64,000 nucleotides of DNA from Cyrtodaria siliqua (GCA_037043455.1 JAWPHD010008253.1:1-64000); one strand, 5' to 3'; numbered from the stretch's first letter, positions 33,621-46,035 are shown. Notes: a model not told the origin generated them from the letters alone. Translations and numbers: made by a program.

Positions 33621-34003
33621 AATTTCTCAGAATTGGAAAGAGGTTCTTCTAAGACTGTGAAGTCTAGTAGTTCCCCAGTCGTGAGGTCTAATACTGCCTT
33701 GGTTGGAAGGCCTAGTGCTGCTCCAACTAAGGAAGTTGGAAAGCCTAGTGCTTCTCCAACTAGGGAGCACAAGGAGTAACCAAAGGTGTCTAACGGCCCT
33801 ATTGAGCTGCATAACAAATTCGAACAGCTCATGGACATTTCAGAGCCAGCAGCTGCACTGCCACTTCCATCCTCGCATGAAAAGTTAGTTGAGGTGCCAG
33901 GGAGGAGGATTCATCAGTGGAGATGTCGCTGCTTGTGTCTCTTAAGACCTCTCCTAAATATAAGGCCAAAAATAAAATTGAAAGTCCCCTTAAGGCTCAA
34001 TAA
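33621..34003 (+). pseudogene. I/Nimb-like ORF1 C-terminal fragment
   Basis: It begins at the sequence equivalent to 17223 (AATTTCTCAGAATTGG) and retains only two of the 30-bp PSAAPTKEVG units, against three in the other copies. An in-frame stop (GAGTAACC near 33776) and a deletion near 33900 break it. It ends at the overlap with ORF2. Confidence 0.7.
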
Positions 34004-37000
34004 TGGGTAAAACTAATAAGATCATTCAATGGAATTGTCGAGGTTTGAAACCAAATTATGATGAAATCAGCTTAATTTTAAATGAACACAACCCTATTGC
34101 CTTTTGTCTTCAGGAAACATTCTTGAAGACAAGTGATCAGATATCTTTTAAACAATACTCACTATACAATCATATTTGTGATAGCGGGGACAAGGCGACT
34201 GGTGGAGTTTCGATAATCGTTAATCGAAACATTCTTCACAGACCTGTTGCGTTGAAAACAAATTTGCAAGCTATTGCGGTCAGTGTTACTATGCACAGAG
34301 TCATAAGAATATGTTCTTTATATTTACCACCTAGTTCCTCACTAGAACTTAAGCTCTAAATCACCTAGTTGCACAATTGCCATCACCTTTTATACTCATG
34401 GGCGATTTTAATGCAGAGAACTACATCTGGGGTTGTAAAGATATAAACGATAAAGGCAAGAAAATTGAGGATTTCTTAGCCAAAAACAATTTGTGTCTTT
34501 TTAATAATAACTCACATACTTATTTACATCCTGCTACAGGCTCTCATTCTTCCATTGATTTAACAATATGCGATCCAACGCTTTTGATGGATTGTTCGTG
34601 GAGTGTTGGAGACGACCTCTGTGGAAGTGACCACTTCCCCATATTTCTTGAAAATATCGGCCCTCCACTTCTCGAAAAAACGCAACGATGGAAACTTCGC
34701 AAGGCTGATTGAACTACGTTTCAATCTCTTTGCGAGGAACAATTAAAGCCTTCCGTTGACGCAACTGCTCTTTTTACCAAAACTCTCCACGATATAGCTG
34801 ATCAAACCATTCCAAAAACCTCGGCAAATCCTAAACGCCCACATAAACCATGGTACGACGATGACTGCAAAAAGGCAGTCAACGATCGTAAAGCTGCATT
34901 AAATAATTATAACTTGCGGCTAACTCAAACAAATTTAGATAACTTTAGAGTGTTTCGTGCGAAAGCCCGTCGTACTATTAAGGATAGCAAGAGGAAATCA
35001 TGGAGATCTTACGTCTCTAGGCTGAATTCTCACTCATCTCTTAAGAAGACATGGGACATGGTCCGGAAAATAAGTGGTAAAGGTAATTCCAGTTCTGTAA
35101 ATCATCTTGGAAAAATACAATAAACTATTCACTCTCAAAGAACTTCGAGAGTCCCTTAAAAAGGCTCATGATACATCAGCTGGTCCTGATGATATCCATT
35201 ATCAATTACTAAAACATTTACCTGAATCCTGTCTCTCTACCCTTCTTGATATATTTAATAAGGTTTGGGTGACGGGAAACTTCCCCGATTCTTGGCGGGA
35301 AGCAATCGTTATTCCAGTCCCCAAACCTGGAAAGGATCATACGGACCCAATAAAATATCGCCCTATTGCTTTAATGAGTTGTATATGTAAAACCATGGAA
35401 CGAATGATTAATCAGAGACTCGTTTGGAACCTGGAATCCAACAAGCTGATAACAAAGTATCAAAGTGGATTCCGGCGATTTGAATCATTTATTAGGGAAG
35501 CTTTCGTAAAAAAAAGAACATCTAGTCGCTGTATTTTTTGGCTTGGAGAAAGCTTATGCTACTGCATGGAAGTATGGTATTATGAATGATCTTCATGACC
35601 TTGGTCTTAGAGGCCGATTACCCATTTTTATAGAGAAATTCTTAGATGATAGACAATTTCGAGTCCGAATGTGTTCAACCCTCTCTGATATTCATGAACA
35701 GGAGATGGGTGTTCCACAGGGCAGCATACTCTCTGTCACACTTTTTAATATAAAGATTAACAGTATAGTAAAATGCATCAATCCAGGTGTGGATTGTTCG
35801 CTATATGTTGACGACTTTGTTATATGTTATCGTGTAAAAAACATGAATACTATCGAGAGACAATTACAACAATGTCTCAATAAACTTCAGACCTGGTCTG
35901 ATGAAAATGGTTTTAAATTTTCTAAATCTAAAACTAATTGTATGCACTTTTGTCAACTTCGTAAACATCATGAAGACCCTCATCTAACACTGGATGGGTC
36001 ACCAATACCAGTAGTGGATGAGACAAAATTCCTTGGTCTTATTTTCGACCGTAAATTAACGTTTATACCACACCTTAAATACTTGAAGGCCAAATGCCTT
36101 AAAGCTCTTAACTTAATTAAAGTTGTTGCAAACACTAATTGGGGAGCAGATGGAAAAGTCCTCTTGCGACTTTACAGATCTCTTATCAGATCCAAGCTGT
36201 TCTACGGCTCGATAGTATATGGATTGACTCGCAAGTCGTACTTGCAGATGCTCGACCCTATACATAATCAAGGATTACGACTCGCCTTAGGTGCCGTTCG
36301 TACATCACCAGCCGAAAGTCTATATGTTGAAGCCAATGAACCATCACTGTCTCATAGACGAGACAAATTAGCTCTTCAATACGCCATTAAATTAAAGTCT
36401 AACCCTTCAAACCCAACTTTCGATAATGTTTTTAACCCTAGTTGTGAACCTCTTTTTGATCGAAAACCGAAGGCCATTCGACCATTTGGTCTTCGTGTTA
36501 AACCAAAATTAAGAGACACTGAAATCGATCTAAATTTGATTGCCAAGTACAAAGTACCACAAATTCCACCGGGGACTTTGGAAACTCCAACAATTATTTT
36601 TGATCTTTGTAATAATAACAAATCCATCACAGACCCTACTGTCTTTCAAAGCAAATTTAATGAAATTAAATCGAAATACAGTGACTTTCAACATATCTAC
36701 ACAGATGGCTCTAAAGAAGGAGATAAGGTAGCTGCAGCAGCTGTTCACAAAAACAGCATAAAGGGCCGCCGGCCTGACAAGGTCTCTATCTTTTCAGCTG
36801 AACTTAAGGCAATTGAACTTGCCTTAAATTATATTCAGGAATCTGATGATGACCATTTTGTAATCTTTTCTGATTCCCTTTCATCTCTTCAAGCACTGGG
36901 TAATATGAAACATGATAACCCAGTTGTGCTTCAACTTTTTGAAAAGTACAATTCTATTATAATTGATAATGTTATTATTTTCTGCTGGTTTCCAAGCCAT

Positions 37001-37483
37001 GTAGGAATACGTGGTAATGATAGAGCTGATAGTGCTGCTGAGGCAGCATTAAATTTATATATATCTAATACCAAATTACCTTATACTGATTTTAAAAGTT
37101 GTATTAACACATATATTCGTAACTCTTGGCAAACCGCTTGGGATTTGTCAGTTAACAATAAACTCCATTCAATTAAACCGTTACTCGGAGAATGGCGTTC
37201 TTCTAGTAGACACATTCGTCGAGAGGAAGTTGTCCTAGCCCGGTGCAGAATAGGACATACACATTATACTCTTTCATATTTATTACAAGGTGAGCAATTA
37301 CCAGAATGTATACCCTGCTTTGCACCGTTAACGGTCAAACACATATTGCTGGAATGTGTAGACTTTGATCCTATGCGTCAAAGGTACTACAATGTTAATA
37401 CTATGACCGAGTTATTTAATACTATAGATTTTAGTCTAGTTTTAGATTTCCTGAAGGAAGTCCGACTATATAAATCATTATAA
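34003..37483 (+). pseudogene. I/Nimb-like ORF2, copy 5, multiple lesions
   Basis: All three domains are present: endonuclease 34003-34712, RT about 35107-36200 and RNase H about 36690-37050. Lesions seen by comparison with the copy at 26952 are a small deletion near 34350, TGG changed to TGA near 34710, a roughly 110-bp deletion near 35107, a deletion of the QRGTTDNLI region near 35478 with an added base near 35513, and a loss of one Val codon in RNase H. The 646-codon frame 35543-37483 spans RT motif B to the natural end (EVRLYKSL). Confidence 0.85.
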
Positions 37484-37709
37484 TATGTTCTTATATATAT
37501 TTACTTTTTTATATACCCGTTTCGGCCATTTGTTGATTTACATCTATAGTTTATATTACTACCATATCATCCCTTATTTTTTTAATAGTTTTATCTTGAT
37601 ATTTACATTAATTTTTAATTAATCCTTCATTTCTTCATCTTTCGTCAGTTTTTGCGCACAATATAACCTATTTATGTGTCGACGTAAAACACCATTCATT
37701 CATTCATTC

Positions 37710-39906
37710 GAGGACATTTGTCACTTACAGTGACATTTCATGTTATTATAATGCGCAGTCATTTAACAGTGATGGAACTTTTGAACTATGTTGTAGTAGT
37801 GTCAAGGTTAAAGAATGTGCGGTGTGCCCGGGCAACTCTACAGAACATTCACATACCCTATATAAACTCTCCATCTCATAATACCTTCTTTTATTTGCCT
37901 ATGCACGTGTTTTTGATTTGTAGTAATAACATGTAGTGTATTTTCTGTAGTGGCTACAGGTCATGTGTTATTTTCTTTGTTTTTTTGTAGACCTATATTG
38001 TGATGTACTCATACCAAAGAGCCTTGCAATTCTATATCATTATTCATTATTTTATTATATTATTAATTTAGTTGTTCCCACATCTTATCATTTGGATAAA
38101 CACATGGACAAAAATTATGTCTTTTGCATGATGTTTCTTTTTGTAGATCCACATAGTGATGTAATCATCCTGGAAGAGCCTTGCACTTTTGTATCTAATT
38201 CATTATGCTAGTATTCTAGTAATACCCACATTTTATTAGTGTTACAGCAACAAGGAGACGGTTAGAACGCATGGATAACAAGTATTTCACACCATATTAT
38301 TGATTCAGCCTCCATTACGTGATCTAGCCTTAATTCCATTAAGCGATAGGAAAGCTTATATTAGCAGGATTTTATAACGGATGTTTCGACAATAAAACAC
38401 GTTTAAAAAATTGTTTTACTGACAAATGCGATGAACTGTTTAAAATTACCTATTAAATGTTTCAATTTTAAAATATGCAAACTTTTTAAGCCCACAATTA
38501 AGGTTTTATTTCCTACCCCAGGGGTTGGATGGGATATGAAAGTTAATACTCGGACCACGTGATGAGAGTATATGGTTAGAAATAGTTGGTATATCATTTA
38601 ATGGCTTATGCTTGACTTTTTGCATGTTTGGATAAATAATACTTTTTTGTAAACAGGATTAAAATATGTTGCTGTAGATTTAAAGGCATGATGATGGTGT
38701 TTTCACTTTGTATTTCTAATTCCATTTCTCAATGCTATGGCAGTAGAACAACATAAACAACTTAAGGCAGGTATTGACGAGGCTTATATTTATTTTCAGA
38801 TTAAATTCTTTCTGTAGAGTTACGAAATATACTTTTAAATAAAATTCTTTCAAAGGAAAAGAAACCTAAAGTGGACACTGAGTCAAAAATGGCTTCAAAG
38901 GAAAAAAACACTAAAGATGGATAAGAATATCGGACAGGGAAAGCAGCATTCAAGGACGACAGTCAACCACAAAACACAAAAAGAAACACGCAAACAGACA
39001 AACGAAAAGGCAAAAGTAATAAAAAATGCAAACGACATCACAAACACAAAAGGGTTGACAATAGGGCTACCGCCTTGGAACGGTCAGTTGCAAAGTCATA
39101 AATGGCTTCATGGCGAAAGTTTCATTATATCATTTGTCTACAAAAAAAAAAAGATGTTGAAGAACACTTGGAAAGATTTCGACGATTAAACAAAAGCAGT
39201 ATTTGCAAATTCCAGTATATCATTGCTGAGCAAAAGAAAAAGAACAATACACTTCAACAGTGAGTCATTTCTTGAGAAAAAGAAGAGAATTTTATCATGC
39301 GAAGATTAACAAAAAAGCAGAAAGAGATTGATAGAATGCAGTCACAGGAAAATATGGAGAGTGTACAGGAAATTGCCAGATGTAGAGTATGGCATTGTGA
39401 AAATTACAAATGAAACACTTTATAATTGTCAGTATGGTTCAGGAATATCTTTTGTTTTTGTGTTTGTTCAGTTACCGTCTAAAAAAATGACATTGCATCA
39501 TTATAACATAACAATTACATGTATACTTATTTATATGTCAACTATTATTTTTCATACGCCCGTCGTTGAGAAGGAATGGATTATGTCATGGCAACTTGCA
39601 TCTATCAGACCATCTGTCCATCTGTTAGTTAACTTTCAGTATGTCCGGATTACTGCTAAACCTTTTATTAATGATTGTGAAGTAATTTGACAGGAAGTGT
39701 CAGTATGAAGTCTGTTCGCACATATCCTCGTGGCATTCGGGTTAAATGGCTTTTGGTGGCTTATCGCCCTTTGAGGATTTTCTTCTCCTGGTTACTCCAC
39801 AACTTGATAGGAAGTGTCGGTATGACGTCAAATTACGCGTATATCGTCCAGTGTAACCACTCTTACCATTAAACAAAAGTTCATTAACGCATATTATTTT
39901 GTGTAC
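37710..39906. other. Non-coding flanking DNA with one Penelope-like 3' module
   Basis: No credible gene was found; open frames here are short and without motifs. The span 38921-39096 is a copy of the repeated 3' UTR module described at 57448. The remainder looks like AT-rich unique or old repeat DNA. Confidence 0.5.
38921..39096 (-). mobile_element. 5'-truncated Penelope-like 3' UTR module
   Basis: It shares ATATCGGACAGGGAAAGCAG through GGGCTACCGCCTTGGAACGG with the module at 57448-57733. In the sense of the nearby RT gene it is a 3'-anchored, 5'-truncated copy that stops inside the hairpin. Confidence 0.65.
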
Positions 39907-39920
39907 TTCCTAGTAGAGCA

Positions 39921-41024
39921 ATTATTTTGATCTTTGTAATAGTAACAAATCCAGAACAAACCCTACTGTCATTCAAAGCAAATTTAATGAACTTAAATAG
40001 AAATACAGTAACTTTCAACATATATACACAGATGGTTCTAAAGATGGAGATCAGGTAGCTGCAGCAGCTATTATTCACAAACACAGCATAAAGAGCCGCC
40101 TGCCTGACAAGGCATCTATCTTTTCAGCTGAACTTAAGGCAATTGAACTTGCCCTACATTATATTCAGGAATCTGATGATGGCCATTTTGTAATATTTTC
40201 TGATTCCCTTTCATCTCTTCAAGCACTGGGTAATATGAAACATGATAACCCGGTTGTGCTTCAGCTTTTAGAAAAGTACAATTCTCTTATAGTTGATAAT
40301 GGTGTTATTGTCTGCTGGCTTCCAAGCCATGTAGGAATACGTGTAATGATAGAGCTGGTAGTGCTGCTAAAGCAGCATTAGGTTTACATATATCCAATAC
40401 TAAATTACCTTATACTGATTTTAAAAGTTGTATTAACACATTTATTCGTAACTCTTGGCAAGCCGCTTGGGATTTGTCAGTTAACAATAAATTAAACCGT
40501 TACTTGGAGAATGGCGTTCTTCTAGTAGACCCATTCGTCGAGAAGAAGTTCTCCTAGCCCGGTGCAGAATAGGGCATACACGTTATACTCATTCATATTT
40601 ATTACAAGCTGAGCAATTACCAGAATGTATACCCTGCTTTGCACCGTTAACGATCAAACACATGTAGACTTTGATCCTATGCGTCAAAGGTACTACAATG
40701 TTAATACTATGACCGAGTTATTTAATACTATAGATTTTAGTCTAGTTTTAGATTTCCTTAAGGGATCAGACTATATAAATCATTGTAATGTGTTCTTATA
40801 TATATTTACTTGTTTATATACCCGTTGCCGGGCATTTATTGATTTACATACATAGTTTATATTACACCTTATCATCCCTTATTTTAATTTTATTTTTAAT
40901 AGTTTTATCTTTATATATTTACATTAATTTTTAATTAATACTTCATTTTTCATATTTATTTTTTTTGCGCACAATATGACCTATTTATGTGTCGACGTGC
41001 CGTAAAACACCATTCATTCATTCA
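39921..41024 (+). mobile_element. I/Nimb-like retrotransposon copy 6 (RNase H + 3' UTR) with target duplication
   Basis: The flanks TTCCTAGTAGAGCA (39907-39920) and TTCCTAGTGGAGCA (41025-41038) form a 14-bp duplication with one mismatch. The copy contains the RNase H region with several frameshifts (for example near 40344, 40490 and 40662) and a complete tail. It is older than copy 2, judging by the extra lesions. Confidence 0.9.
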
Positions 41025-41038
41025 TTCCTAGTGGAGCA

Positions 41039-41939
41039 TTATTGGATCATGTAAGTGCTGCTATGGAACTTCTAACAACTTGGCACAAACAAAAACAATG
41101 TGTCAAATTATTCTGACAAAAACATTTAAATTTTAAAAGCTTTGTTACATCTCAGTAGATGATAATTTTAGTTGACAATAACAATATTAAAACATATTAC
41201 TCATTTTCATCAACCATGATATAATAGTTTGGTAATTTCCTGAATGATTTTGACAAGTTGTCGGAAAGTCCATGACAGCACTTAACAAATCCTTTGTTGT
41301 ACACTGTAATGTTATAAATTTTAATAAAATGTTACCATGTGACAAGTGGTAATTAAGATGTCTGCACCAGATAGTAATCACTCAGTTTCGCTTTCTTTTA
41401 AATTATGTCTCCTGTTCTATTTTCCTCTTTTTAGCATAGCTTTATCAAAATCTTTTTCCATCAATCATTAAATAGTAGGATTGCTTTGAATTTCTTTCTG
41501 TGATTTAATGAAGCCTATAGCTACGGCGCCGCTGTGGCGCACTGGAAATTTGGAAATGTACACACAGTTGCAGTAGGCACTTTAATGAAATATCAAATTA
41601 AATAAAGTTTTCTCGAATAGATTTGTCTCGTTTCAAACTCCCAATTTGGCGTAGAAAAAACTACAAAAGCCTATTCGAATGATGTTTTCTTCAATTGAGT
41701 TGCATCAGTTAAATTTCAGGTCTGGCTATGGGCCAGATTAAGTCATATCCTTTCAGTTCCAGATGCAGAATAATTTCCATAGAACTTAATTCAGAAAACT
41801 CGTTTCCACCTAAATGTTCATACAGACTTCATAATTTGAGGTTTGCCAAATGCAACTCATTTTAGTTAAATTGTAAGAAGAGACAAAAAGAATTTTGAAC
41901 TACATGTATTCATTGCTTTTATTTTCAAAAACCTTGCAG
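41039..41939. other. No supported feature
   Basis: AT-rich sequence. No open frame, RNA gene or repeat shared with the rest of the window was recognised. Confidence 0.4.
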
Positions 41940-42252
41940 AGTTCAACAGTTGTCTCAACGTGACGGAAAATTGATCAGTACCAGAAAAAAGGAACTGAAA
42001 ATTAGTGAAACAATGTCGAGTACAGAGAACAGACTTCTCAGACAATACTTTGAAGATCAAATGCAAAAATCTGAAATTGACGAAAAACAACTAAAACATG
42101 TTGATCCAGTTCTCAAGGATACTACTACAGGCAGATTAAGATTCTAAATAACCCTAATGAGCAGTGTAGTGGAAATAAGCGTCAAAGAATACCGTATACA
42201 AATAAGGCAATTACATCTACATACAGAAAAAAGAAAATGTCTCAGTTGAATA

Positions 42253-42934
42253 GTGAATGGAGACATTAAAGGTGACGAACAAAGGAAAATCGAAACAGAA
42301 CGCCAGTTTAAGTATAGACAATTAAAAAAATCTAGATTAAAAGACACTGAATGTGAGCTAATAAAGAATTATGAAAAAGAGCGCCAATCTATGTACAGAG
42401 AAAGGAAAATATTACAAATGAAAAGCGAATTTAAAGAATTTAAAGACACTATCAGTGAGAAAAAATCGTAAGAGAACGGAAGTTAAGTATAGACAATTGA
42501 AAACATGTAGATTAAAAGACACTGAATGTAAGCAAATGAAGAATTACGAAAAGGAGCGTAAATCTGATTACAGACAAAGAAAAAAGTTACAAATAAAAAG
42601 CGAATTTAAAGACACTGTATGTGAGGAAAACAACAAAATCGAAAAGGAACGCCAGTTTAAGTATAATCAAAGACAAAAGTTGATAGCATGGTAAAAGGCG
42701 CTATAAGTGAGAGAACAAAAGAGTGAACTGTTACGACAGTTTAATTTTAGGCAGTTGAGAAAACCTAGGTTAAAAGACACTGAATGTGAGCAGCTGAAGA
42801 ATTACGAAAAAGAGCCTGGATCTGATTACAGACAAAGAAAACAGTTACAAATTAAAAGCCATGTAAAATACATTATAACTGAGAGAAAGAAAAACAAGAG
42901 TTCCAACAGGGCCTGTAGACGCTCTACTGTGTAA
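42253..42934 (+). repeat. Three tandem Lys/Arg-rich protein repeats of the Helitron N-terminus
   Basis: Each unit of about 190-220 bp encodes RQFKYRQLKKSRLKDTECE followed by KNYEKER...YR.RK.LQ.KSEFK. Frames change between units, but the amino-acid repeats are clear. A fourth, weaker unit follows the inserted repeat at 43870-44010 (ERQLSLGS-like in DNA, with LTDAECEEIK). The role is unknown; the charge pattern suggests nucleic-acid contact or coiled coil. Confidence 0.7.
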
Positions 42935-42939
42935 AGATG

Positions 42940-43865
42940 CTATATTTAGCCTTTTCCTATATAAACTTTGGGTCGCCACGGCGGCCATTTTGACTATTGC
43001 AAGAAAACAAAAAACACAAACTTAATAGACGCCAACCACTGTGATAAAGTTCCAACAAAATCCTTCAGAGAAGGAGAAGATTTCATATTTAACCTTTTCC
43101 TATATAACTCTATGTAAAACTTGGGTCATCATGGGAACCATTTTTATTATTCGATGAACACGAAAAACACAAATTTGATAGAGGCCAACCTAAGGAACAT
43201 GTATATGATATTTTACTGGAATGGATTCGGAGGAGATGTCGTTTGAAATTTCCTTAAATTTGACTTAGTTTTAGCCATAGTGGTCATCTTGGACAACTGG
43301 CGGCTGCGAAAAATGAATGAATGAATGGTGTTTTACGGCACGTCGACACATAAATAGAAACCCAAAGCTGAGGCGCACTATCCCAAAGATCATTGTGATA
43401 AAGTTTAAACAAAATCCTTCAAGCGGTTTCAAAAAATATGTCATTTTTTAGACTTTTCCTATATAACTCTATGTAAACTTTGAGTCGCCGTGGCGGCCGT
43501 TTTGATTATTCGACGATAACGAAAAACACCAACTTGATAGAGGCCAACCCAAGCAACATATTTGTGGTATTTCACAATATTTTATGGTATTTCACAATAA
43601 TGGAGTAAGTGGTTTCGGAGGAGATGTCGTTTGAAATATCCTTAAATTCGACCTAGTTTTAGCCGTGGTGGCCATCTTGGATGACTGGCGGCCATGAAAA
43701 ACACAAATCTGAGAGGGCCCTCCCAAGTGACACTGTGATGAAGTTTCATCCAAATCCTTCAAGCGGTTTCAGAGGAGATGTCGATTTTATATGACAGACA
43801 GACAGACAGACAGACGGACGGTCGAAAAGTGATCGCATAAGCTCGCCTGGCCTTTGGCCAGTATA
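42940..43865. repeat. Non-coding repeat insertion with GACA microsatellite
   Basis: The degenerate tandem phrases CTTTTCCTATATAACTCTATG, GGTCGCC(A/G)(C/T)GGCGGCC, GAGGCCAACC and GGAGATGTCG recur two to four times, ending in (GACA)n near 43793-43822. It interrupts the Helitron between its repeat region and Cys-rich segment. No coding potential. Confidence 0.6.
43314..43355 (-). mobile_element. Solo tail of the I/Nimb-like retrotransposon
   Basis: TGAATGAATGAATGGTGTTT continues to ACGTCGACACATAAATAG, about 42 bp of the family 3' end only. The flanks GAAA on both sides may be a short target duplication. Confidence 0.75.
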
Positions 43866-45004
43866 ACTAAAAATGAACGGGAACGCCAGTTAAGTTTAGG
43901 CAGTTGAGACAATCTAGATTAACAGACGCTGAATGTGAGGAAATAAAGCAAATTGATAGAGACCGTAAGTTTGAAAACAAACAGAAGGAAAAAGAAAAGA
44001 ATACCATCCAGTCTGTCAAGGTTTCCATACTAAATTAAGGAAGGTCCAAACTACATTTTATGTTCATGCCACATACTACATTTGTTGAAGATACTTATGC
44101 AAAATGTGATACTACTCTGTTACGAAACTGTACTACAGATGCACACAGTTGCGACGGAATTAGGTACATTTGCAACAGTTGCCATAGTCAGCGAACAAAG
44201 AATGAAATCCTTCTCTGGTTGTTGGCAACAACCTACAACTAACATATATACCAGAATAACTTGAGAACCTGTCAAGTTTAGAGGTGGCATTGATCAGTAA
44301 GCGCATCCCATTTATGAAAATCTTAGGGCTACCAAGAGGTAAACAGAAAGCTGTTCACGGATGTGTTGTACATGTACCATTAAACCCAGATGGAACCTGT
44401 GGAATTCTTCCATCTTCATCTACTATTACAGTGAAACTGAAACGGAAATTACAGAATTAAGGTCATGTCATGAAACAGGTCATCAGAGCACGGAGAGTTC
44501 TCTGCGCATTGTATTAACTTAAACTAAACAATAAAAACTATAGTGACTTTGCTATTAATGATAATTGGCAAGAAGAGTATGAACATGACAACAGTCAGTT
44601 GTGGCAACTCTTGACAGTTCATGACAGTAATTCTGATGAAGCTATTCAGGTTGTTGACGGAAAATAAAACGAAAAAACAGAATGTGAATCAAGTGAGATC
44701 ACTGTCAATGGCTAAATGTGCCATGAATCATATACTGATCAAGAGAATGACGACATGCAAGATGTAATAATTGTACCATAGCTCTATTGGTTTTCCTTTG
44801 ATGTTGCTTACGATATAATGTTCATAAACTTGAAGGTCGCGCCTAAACCGTGCTATAAATGCCGGTATATTTCAGCCGTGCTATAAATGACAGACTCTGC
44901 AGTTTTACCATTGGCTACCCAATTTACATGCGCGTAGTTCTAATGTTTGCACACAACCTGTCAATCAAGCATTGAATGGCTATTGTATAAAACATTTTTA
45001 GCAT

Positions 45005-45095
45005 ATTTTTCTCGTATGCGATTTATACTGCACTCTCGGGCCTGCGGCCCTCGACAATCAGTATAAATCGCCTATACTCGAAAAATTATGCAATA
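45005..45095. repeat. Imperfect 30-bp palindrome with GC-rich centre
   Basis: ATATTTTTCTCGTATGCGAT...TATACTG and its inverse CAGTATAAATCGC...ATACTCGAAAAATTATG flank a GC-rich core (CTCGGGCCTGCGGCCCTCG). A second copy with the same architecture lies at 60095-60175. It may be a very small TIR element. Confidence 0.55.
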
Positions 45096-45765
45096 AATAT
45101 TACGTAAACTGCCTGTACGTTAACATTATCAGCTGCGGACATCAGCACTATACAGATTATTGGTGCTCAGCATGGGGAAAGTTTTACAGAAGAGGATGTG
45201 TTTATAGTCCACTGGTGTTCAGAAATGTCTTATGACACACAGAACTAGAACCCGACCAAAACTATTACATTTATTTATCGGTGTAGGTGATAGGGTAGGC
45301 AAGAGCCATTTAATCAGAACAATAGTACAGTCAGCCACCCGACTCCTTAAAGTAGGCCAGACAGAAGATGATATTGTAGTATTAGTTGCAGCCTACAAAA
45401 GTGTAGCTGCCTTCAATATTTGAGGACAGACCTTACATTCAGCATTCCATATACCAGTGTTCCAGAGAGTAGGATAAGACTACATTCCTTTAGCCAGTGA
45501 ACAGCTAGGCCAGACTTGGAAACCTTTGTACATTCATACTTCCTCCTTACTATTCATCGTCGACTGACTGACATCATGACATGTGATGAACCATTTGGTG
45601 GAATCTCAGTTTTGGCTGTAGAAGTCCTGTTTCAACTGACACCAGTGGCAAGTAAGACCACCAATATTCATGCTCGGCTCTTCTGACATACTAGATCATT
45701 TATACGGCTCTTTATGATGCAAACATTTTCAGTTGGTTGAATTGAAAGAAATCATGAGACAGAAA

Positions 45766-46035
45766 AAGAGTATGATAATGGACCTTTGGAAACGGCCGAG
45801 CACGACACATACGAAATATTGCAGTCTCGGTTTGATTGAGACTGTTCATGAGTGGTAGTGAAATATGCTAGCTACCGCTCACGCCCTCTAGCCCCGGGTT
45901 GAGCAGAACTCAATATTCATAAAATCAACAGCACAAAAGTTTAACCATCCCGAAGATGGCATGCATATGGCGGTGGACATGGAGTTAGCCTTCTTTAATG
46001 TATTCCCCATGTCGTACGGCGTATGGTCCAGTTTA
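45766..46035 (-). repeat. Hairpin-rich dispersed repeat, copy a
   Basis: It starts AAAAAGAGTATGATAATGG and includes two stems: CAGTCTC/GAGACTG (45822-45844) and GAGTGGTAG/CTACCGCTC (45850-45880, one G-U wobble). It continues to the GGCATGCATATGGCGGTGGA block. Other copies are at 47173, 52815, 53574, 53854, 55975, 56998, 60361 and 61170. No protein is encoded in common. It replaces the end of the Helitron helicase. Confidence 0.7.

Larger units (their letters stand above)
33621..37709 (+). mobile_element. I/Nimb-like retrotransposon copy 5
   Basis: The copy is 4.1 kb and 5'-truncated in ORF1. The 3' end reads GTGTCGACG then TAAAACACC, lacking TGCCG of the consensus terminus, followed by (CATT)n to 37709. 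It abuts copy 4b head to head at 33620/33621. Confidence 0.85.
41940..45765 (+). pseudogene. Decayed Helitron (Rep/Pif1-type rolling-circle transposon)
   Basis: The order matches a Helitron protein. It has a charged N-terminal region with three repeats of (R/C)LKDTECEQ(L/M)KNYEKE (42253-42934). A Cys-rich segment follows with CDTTLLRNCTTD and YICNSCHSQ (44100-44200), then a conserved segment KRIPFMKILGLPRGKQKAVH with GCVVHVPLN (44295-44400). Next is a Pif1 P-loop helicase piece (GVGDRVGKSHLIRT, 45283-45320; VAAYKSVAAFNI) and a later VLFQLTPVASKT motif (45625). Stops and frameshifts are numerous, and the catalytic Rep HUH and Tyr residues are not visible. A non-coding repeat insertion splits it at about 42940-43865. 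Helitrons move by rolling-circle replication; this one is dead. Confidence 0.75.

Noticed and set aside
38917..39189. 90-codon frame beginning MDKNIGQGKQHS
   Set aside because: It is a translation of the Penelope-like 3' UTR module read on the opposite strand; the same peptide appears at 51236 inside another element.
41950..42147. 65-codon frame MSQRDGKLISTRKKELK as a host gene
   Set aside because: No motif, no splice context, and it leads directly into the Helitron repeats; it may be the degraded start of that ORF.
43793..43822. GACA repeat considered as a CRISPR-like array
   Set aside because: It is a simple 4-bp microsatellite with no spacers; no CRISPR array exists in the window.
45232..45423. 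P-loop frame considered as a host helicase gene
   Set aside because: It is short, followed by stops, and sits downstream of Helitron N-terminal motifs in the same orientation; a Helitron relic is the simpler reading.
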